Origin: Saturnia japonica
Taxonomy: Eukaryota > Arthropoda > Insecta > Lepidoptera > Saturniidae
NCBI GenBank assembly: GCA_033032175.1
Contig: CM065331.1
Location: forward strand, 10,292,370 to 10,356,369
Length of the DNA: 64,000 nucleotides
Direction: 5' to 3'
Part shown: positions 59,401 through 64,000 of the stretch, piece by piece
Layout of the letters: the number at the start of each line of letters is the position of its first letter
Position numbering within the stretch: the first letter of the stretch is position 1
Made by a program: the position numbers and the translations under genes
Notes under the pieces: generated by a model
Seen by the model: the letters and a program-made list of their open reading frames with translations, nothing else
The model's database searches: none
Told to the model about the DNA's origin: nothing

Positions 59401-60773
59401 CATTTGCAGAACCTTGGTCACTGACTGTAGCTCTGACTATGAAGCCAGTATTAAAAATGGCAGAAGTTACTTCTTTTATAATGTTTTTTAATATAAGTGT
59501 TTTTACGCCATCTCGAGCAAAATAAAAGGCAATTGGTATTTTCCATGGAGCAAATAAACCACGCAACATAAACACAAGAGCTTTATCTGCTACATTGTTA
59601 GTGCGTTTTCCAGAACCTAAATCCTCAAAGCCCTCAATAACACCCGTATGAAAGTTAAAATACAAGTTTTTGTATATAGACATCTCATCGAACAATAATG
59701 TACATTGTTTGTATAAAGCAGGTTTATCTTTAGCTGCATCTGACAAATGTTGAAATATGAAGTCATTAATACCTGGCCGCAAGGGTATATTACTAAGAAT
59801 AGAATTAATAGTAGATTTAGATGGTAATGCTAAATGTTTTCGTAAAAATCTATAGCACTTAGGGCTCAATTTATATAGAGACAGAGAAAAGATTTTCTCC
59901 TCATTTGTAAAACGCCGACCTTTAGGTGAAAAACCAGTCAAACGTAACTGTGAATCTACCAATAATTTACCAAAAGTGCTGAATATGTTGTATTTTTTAA
60001 AATACATCTTCGTTTTTGGAGCATTTACTACTGATTTAATCTTTAATTTATTATATCTTAATTGCAAAAGGCGTAATTTACGTTTTAAAATCCTATTATT
60101 ACTACGTAATATTTGTTTATGTGGAGTAATCTGCTTTGGTTCTATACGAACCTTTCTAGTTAAATTAACCTGGCTGCTGTTTCTGATGTTTCTATTAATA
60201 AAACAAACAGGTGATGTTTGTAAAGAACATATTGCCTTATTGGAAGAAGTGGATGAGGGCATATTTGTTGGTTCATATTCATAAGTTGGTTGAAAAGTGT
60301 TAGTAGGTAAATGAAACTTGGTATGAGATGAATGTGCAGCCATATTTAAGTCGCAGCTCAAATTATCTGTTTGCATGCCAGTAAGTTTTATTTGTTCTAC
60401 AGAGGGGTTATTGGTATGGAGAAACGGCCGGACTACTCTAAAATATATAAGGTTCTTTGGTACTAGGGGTATTAGTAGAAGAAGTAATTTCTAAATATGC
60501 TTGGTGTTTGTTTAATGTATGGTCTTGCACATTACTTAAGTTCAGTGAAGGAATTGCATCAATACTTAACTTTTGTCTCTCATTAATATGTTCAGGGATG
60601 AAATGTAAAATACAAATACGAACATTTTCTAGTTGAGTAACCCGATACCGTCGTAAGAACGGGCATGCCTTCAACCACTTATTCCATCTTACTTTGTTTG
60701 TAAAAGGTACACAAAAATGCTTAATATTCGGACGCCGACTACGGCAACCAGGAACAACACAATTGAAAACCAT
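56493..60773 (-). pseudogene. Nearly complete THAP/P-element-type transposase (THAP9-like), one in-frame stop
   Basis: Three exons on the - strand. Exon 1 (60,773-60,536) starts MVFNCVVPGC and holds a full THAP finger (C5, C10, then RICILHF and AIPSL). A 139-nt intron (GTAATG...CTGTAG, phase 1) leads to exon 2 (60,396-59,099): a basic coiled coil (RILKRKLRLLQLRYNKLK), then the RNase H-like core with LLFDEMSIYKN (Asp ~316) and ATVSDQGSANVA (Asp ~406). The donor is GTAATT, phase 0. Exon 3 (57,704-56,718) has the GFSGDKLQHALSLNS motif and LRRLNQDPLENFFGQVR (Glu ~656). A TAA at 56,720-56,718 cuts the frame at about 840 residues. The same frame continues for 75 codons (MQVKQWCINFNRRVHNVDSR) to 56,493, giving about 915, close to human THAP9. 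The acidic residues assigned by motif are all present. It could be a recently dead transposon or a domesticated gene with a shortened tail. Confidence 0.88.
57705..59098 (-). other. Intron 2 of the P-like transposase, with a duplicated repeat
   Basis: Positions about 57,775-58,130 contain two related ~115-bp segments in tandem (each with aaac-aaa-cca--gaaagtc, tatgtatgg and acc-ttaccactcaac-like words), preceded by ccaggcagatgtgaaacatc, which is shared with 9,400 and 31,590. The rest is AT-rich intron. Confidence 0.5.
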
Positions 60774-61300
60774 AATTTTAAGTCAATACTTACTTATCAA
60801 AAAATAACACGATCAACTGATAAACACACAAAATTTCGAATATTGACGAAAACATCTATAGTACACAATTAAGTAATTATATGAAAAATAAAAATATTAT
60901 AAAATTGTAAATTGTTGCGTCCACGCTGTCACAGAAACGTCGCCACAAGAATTTCTCCACAATCCACAAGAAAAAAGTGAAAAACAATGGCGGCTAGCTT
61001 CGAAACAGCTTTGTTGTAATTTACAAATTTAGTCTGTTTGACAGCAATGACAGCTAAATATGAATGAATTTTTAAACTTAAACAACCAATGAGTATGTAC
61101 CTTTCCATGTGTAAATTATAACGTGTGCGAAAGAAAGAATAAAGTACAGGACTAATACGATTATGGATTATTGTCAGGTATAAATGAGATAGATAATTAT
61201 GGAAATTGGGACATAAAATTTTTTTGAGTTTTACGAGCCTGTACTACATTATCCATTCATCATATTGGGTCTCTTTTGACAGCAAGGCACTGAATGTAAC
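60774..61300 (-). other. 5' flank of the P-like transposase
   Basis: Contains aacaatggcggc and atgacagc words that resemble the spacer at 49,580-49,740, so the element's 5' end probably lies near 61,100. No clean terminal inverted repeat or target duplication could be found by eye. Confidence 0.4.
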
Positions 61301-63142
61301 TGGGGATGTACCAAAAGAATAGAAAACCAAGTAAAAAGGTTTCATTACAAATCGATTCTAACTTTATAATCATAGAAATTATTTTTTGTTCTACATGGAA
61401 GATAACATTTATCCATATACTAGTACAGTATTTTAAAATGACATTATTTAAATCTGACCTATATTCATTAGAAATTCGAACAATTGATTTATATCAGTTT
61501 TAGTTCACATTACAACCAAAGAAACTATTTTAAAATATAGAATTGTGTTTCCCTGATTGTGGATATTAGTTACTCAATTTAATCAATACCAGATATGTAA
61601 GGATCAATTTATTTATTTCTTAAGTTTTATCTAAACTACACAGACCAAGAAAAATAGAAAGATCGAAAAGAAGGTACATCGAATATTACCTAGCCCACCG
61701 AAAATTAATAAAACAAAAATTATTTTTGAAAAACTAAGCCGCTTTTTCCTTATAATCGAAGTCGCAAGAGTTAACTAGTATACTGAAATAATAAACTTTT
61801 CATTTTCAAAAAACGCTGAAATAATATCTAATTGAACAAAAAAGTTTCATCAAAAACGATTCAGTATGTACAGTAGGTACCAGATGCATAAAGAGAAACA
61901 TTCATAATAATAATATTTATATGTATTAAAACAATACACTTTAATAGTATTACGTAATTTGTTTGATATTGCAGAGGTAAGCATTGATTATAGATTCTCT
62001 TTCATTTCTGAAAAATAGTCCTTTTGTTGTGAAGTTGGTTTAAATATAATCACCATTTTATTTGAAAAATATAATTAGTGACATAATAATAAATCCTTAC
62101 CATGGGGAATCTGGTGTCATATACGCAGTAACACTGAATGCTGCCATTTAATATTTTTTGATTCATTTACATGTTATTTTGCGTTGACGTTTGAAACTAT
62201 AATTATTTAAAACTTACTGATAGCATGTGATGATATTTATCATTTATCGTAGTATTGTTTTACATAATTTCACCTCGCATACTGGCAATATCTATACATA
62301 TAATAAAAACGTAACTGATCGATGTCTGTTGAAGCTGTAAAAGCCGCAGCTTATTATTGTTTTGGTGTACCTATTCTTTTATTTCCAGGATACCAATTAA
62401 TGATAGGTTTATGTATTGATGCGTTTAGATAATTTATAACTTGATAATTTTGGTTTAATAACAGCTTTGTTGGTATTTTAGGTTCGTATTGTTTACATTG
62501 CAATATTATGACAATCTCTGTCATTGATAATTCTTTGATAGTAATAGAGCATGCGCAGTTAGGAGTTTCTCAGGTATAGACAAATATTCTATACAGGTTC
62601 TAGTTTATCAAAATAAATCTATGATTAGATTTATTTTTAATTTTTAAATTATGAAAAGTCTAGTAAGATGAAATTTTGAATTCAAACAAAATAGAAAATT
62701 AGAACGGAGAGTATGACAGATTCTTCAGGATGGATCTGATCATGTTTTATTCATTGGACTGCAGACCTTTGAATCGTAGTAACGTTTATATCATAATTAT
62801 CATGTGTTTTGATAAAAACCAAATTATTGTACAACAAACCTGGGAGTCGAAAAGACAGTTTATTTTATAACATATTTATATAGAAAAGTTATTTTAATTG
62901 TTATAATTTATAATTTTAATATTAATATGGGTGAAATACCCTTTGCCAAAACGACAAATACCTACTGAACATTGAAAGAACACTACCGGGAAAGTATCAC
63001 CTGGATTTTGTATTTATAATACAAATAATAACTTTTCCTTTTACATATGAGGAAATCTCAATAGATAAGATATTTGATGCTGCGTCGTCTGCTTGAGCAG
63101 TGTATCCTGATACGGCCTACACCGTGCTGACTTCTATTCTAG
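61301..63142. other. AT-rich stretch, nothing recognised
   Basis: No splice-flanked coding frame, RNA gene or repeat structure supported by eye. Confidence 0.4.
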
Positions 63143-63208
63143 ATCATATGCAAGGATCTCTACGCTGAGCTGTCGGAGCAAGAAGAACGTCTCGGTTACG
63201 GATATTAA
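63143..63208 (+). CDS. Possible terminal exon of an unidentified gene
   Basis: After a good acceptor (gacttctattctag, ends 63,142) the frame reads IICKDLYAELSEQEERLGYGY then TAA (63,206-63,208). It is GC-richer than its surroundings and has a charged helical look. Neither the upstream exon nor the family is recognised. It may be chance. Confidence 0.25.
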   Translation: MICKDLYAELSEQEERLGYGY

Positions 63209-64000
63209 AATTGTGTACTAATAATTTGTAAAACCCATAGTATCTGAAAATTGTAAGGTATGCTGGAAAATTATACATAACTATCCTAAATTAAATTATA
63301 ATCATAACAACAATGATTGTTAGAATTTTTGTCTGTTTGCCAACTTTTGTGCGCGCTAATCTCAGAAACGGCTTAACTGATTTGGAAACGGTTTTCACTA
63401 ATATATTCTGGTAAGGTTCACTTAACATTTAGTGTATATTTTATTTCAATAAGTTCATAAATAAAAAAGTTATATCGATTTAAAAAATCACGTCGAACAT
63501 TTGTTGGATAAAAATGCGATAAAATAGCTTTTCAGTTTAATTGGCGGAAACTTTGAAACTGATTTGTAAAATTATGATGATTGAAAGTGTACATAAAGTT
63601 AAAAAATGTACAGTTTCAGAAAATTTGGACCTGTCCAATATGAGTTGACCTTACACCTATATAATAAATTATATTAATAAGGGGTCACCCTAGGTTGGAT
63701 ATATCCACGCAAGGGAGTCGAGTGCCGCATCACTGCTAGGCAATTCATTTCGTAAAAGGTCGATTCGAATCAAACTCTGATGTATCTATTCACAATAAAT
63801 CGAGGTCTAAAAGATCGATTTCTGCAAAAAATCGACCTTCTTTTATTCGCTTTTCAAATTTGTGTTAACAATGTAAAAATTTCTATTATAAAAAACAAAA
63901 CAGACGCCACAGAAATCGATCTTTTGCTATTTTTACCATGCTAAAGTATCAGTTAAAGAGAAACAAAGAAAGGTATAGAGAGAGAGAGAATTAATTTCAA
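63209..64000. other. AT-rich stretch with retroelement scraps
   Basis: Around 63,325-63,480 lies a retroelement tail type (gtctgtttgcc, gcgctaatctcagaaacgg). A short (ag)n run closes the window at about 63,977-63,989. No gene is seen. Confidence 0.4.

Overview
The window is animal nuclear DNA, most likely from a moth or butterfly (Lepidoptera). The reasons are AT-rich sequence, short exons with GT-AG introns, and dense nested transposons, including fragments of a kind common in lepidopteran genomes (a 'gcccgcggcttcgctcgcgtgg'-like core and an 'aaccgacttcaaaaaaa'-like word). No bacterial-type gene, operon or CRISPR array is present.

Region 1 (about 414-43,808) is a giant inverted repeat. The left arm (414-21,558) and right arm (about 25,080-43,808) carry the same importin-alpha-3-like gene, on + and on - respectively, both pointing inward. 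Each copy has a 20-codon first exon, a 233-codon exon (start of the importin-beta-binding region plus early ARM repeats), and then a series of alternating modules: A exons (81-83 codons, ARM5-6 type) and B exons (87-91 codons, ARM7-8 type). Order: A1, B1, remnant of A2, B2, A3, and B3, which is seen only in the spacer on the - strand. Every intact exon starts and ends in phase 0, and flanking intron sequence is duplicated with the exons. No C-terminal ARM9-10 exon is visible. A gap of exactly 100 N (21,559-21,658) lies where the left arm ends, so the palindrome may be a retained second haplotype scaffolded head to head rather than a genomic palindrome.

The two arms act as filled and empty sites for each other and date several insertions: a 3.0-kb hAT element (8-bp duplication GTTATTAC), a 657-bp pogo/Tigger-like element (TA), a 374-bp short element (TAT) and a 1.75-kb THAP-bearing P-superfamily element with 30-bp inverted ends (8-bp duplication GTTCAAAT). 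The left arm also carries a tandem array of 14 units of about 123 bp made from the RNase H end of a copia retrotransposon that is single-copy in the right arm. The spacer (21,659-25,080) holds a LINE 3' half, exon B3 and a decayed IS630/Tc1-type transposase.

Region 2 (43,809-61,200) is dominated by THAP-domain and P-element-like genes. It holds a four-exon THAP gene on + (44,048-45,689), a second inverted repeat (46,371-49,494 / 50,128-53,119) carrying two truncated P-like transposase copies, a satellite of about 243 bp (54,040-56,150), and a nearly complete three-exon THAP/P transposase on - (56,493-60,773) broken by one in-frame stop. Region 3 (61,200-64,000) is AT-rich, with only a possible terminal exon at 63,143-63,208 and retroelement scraps.
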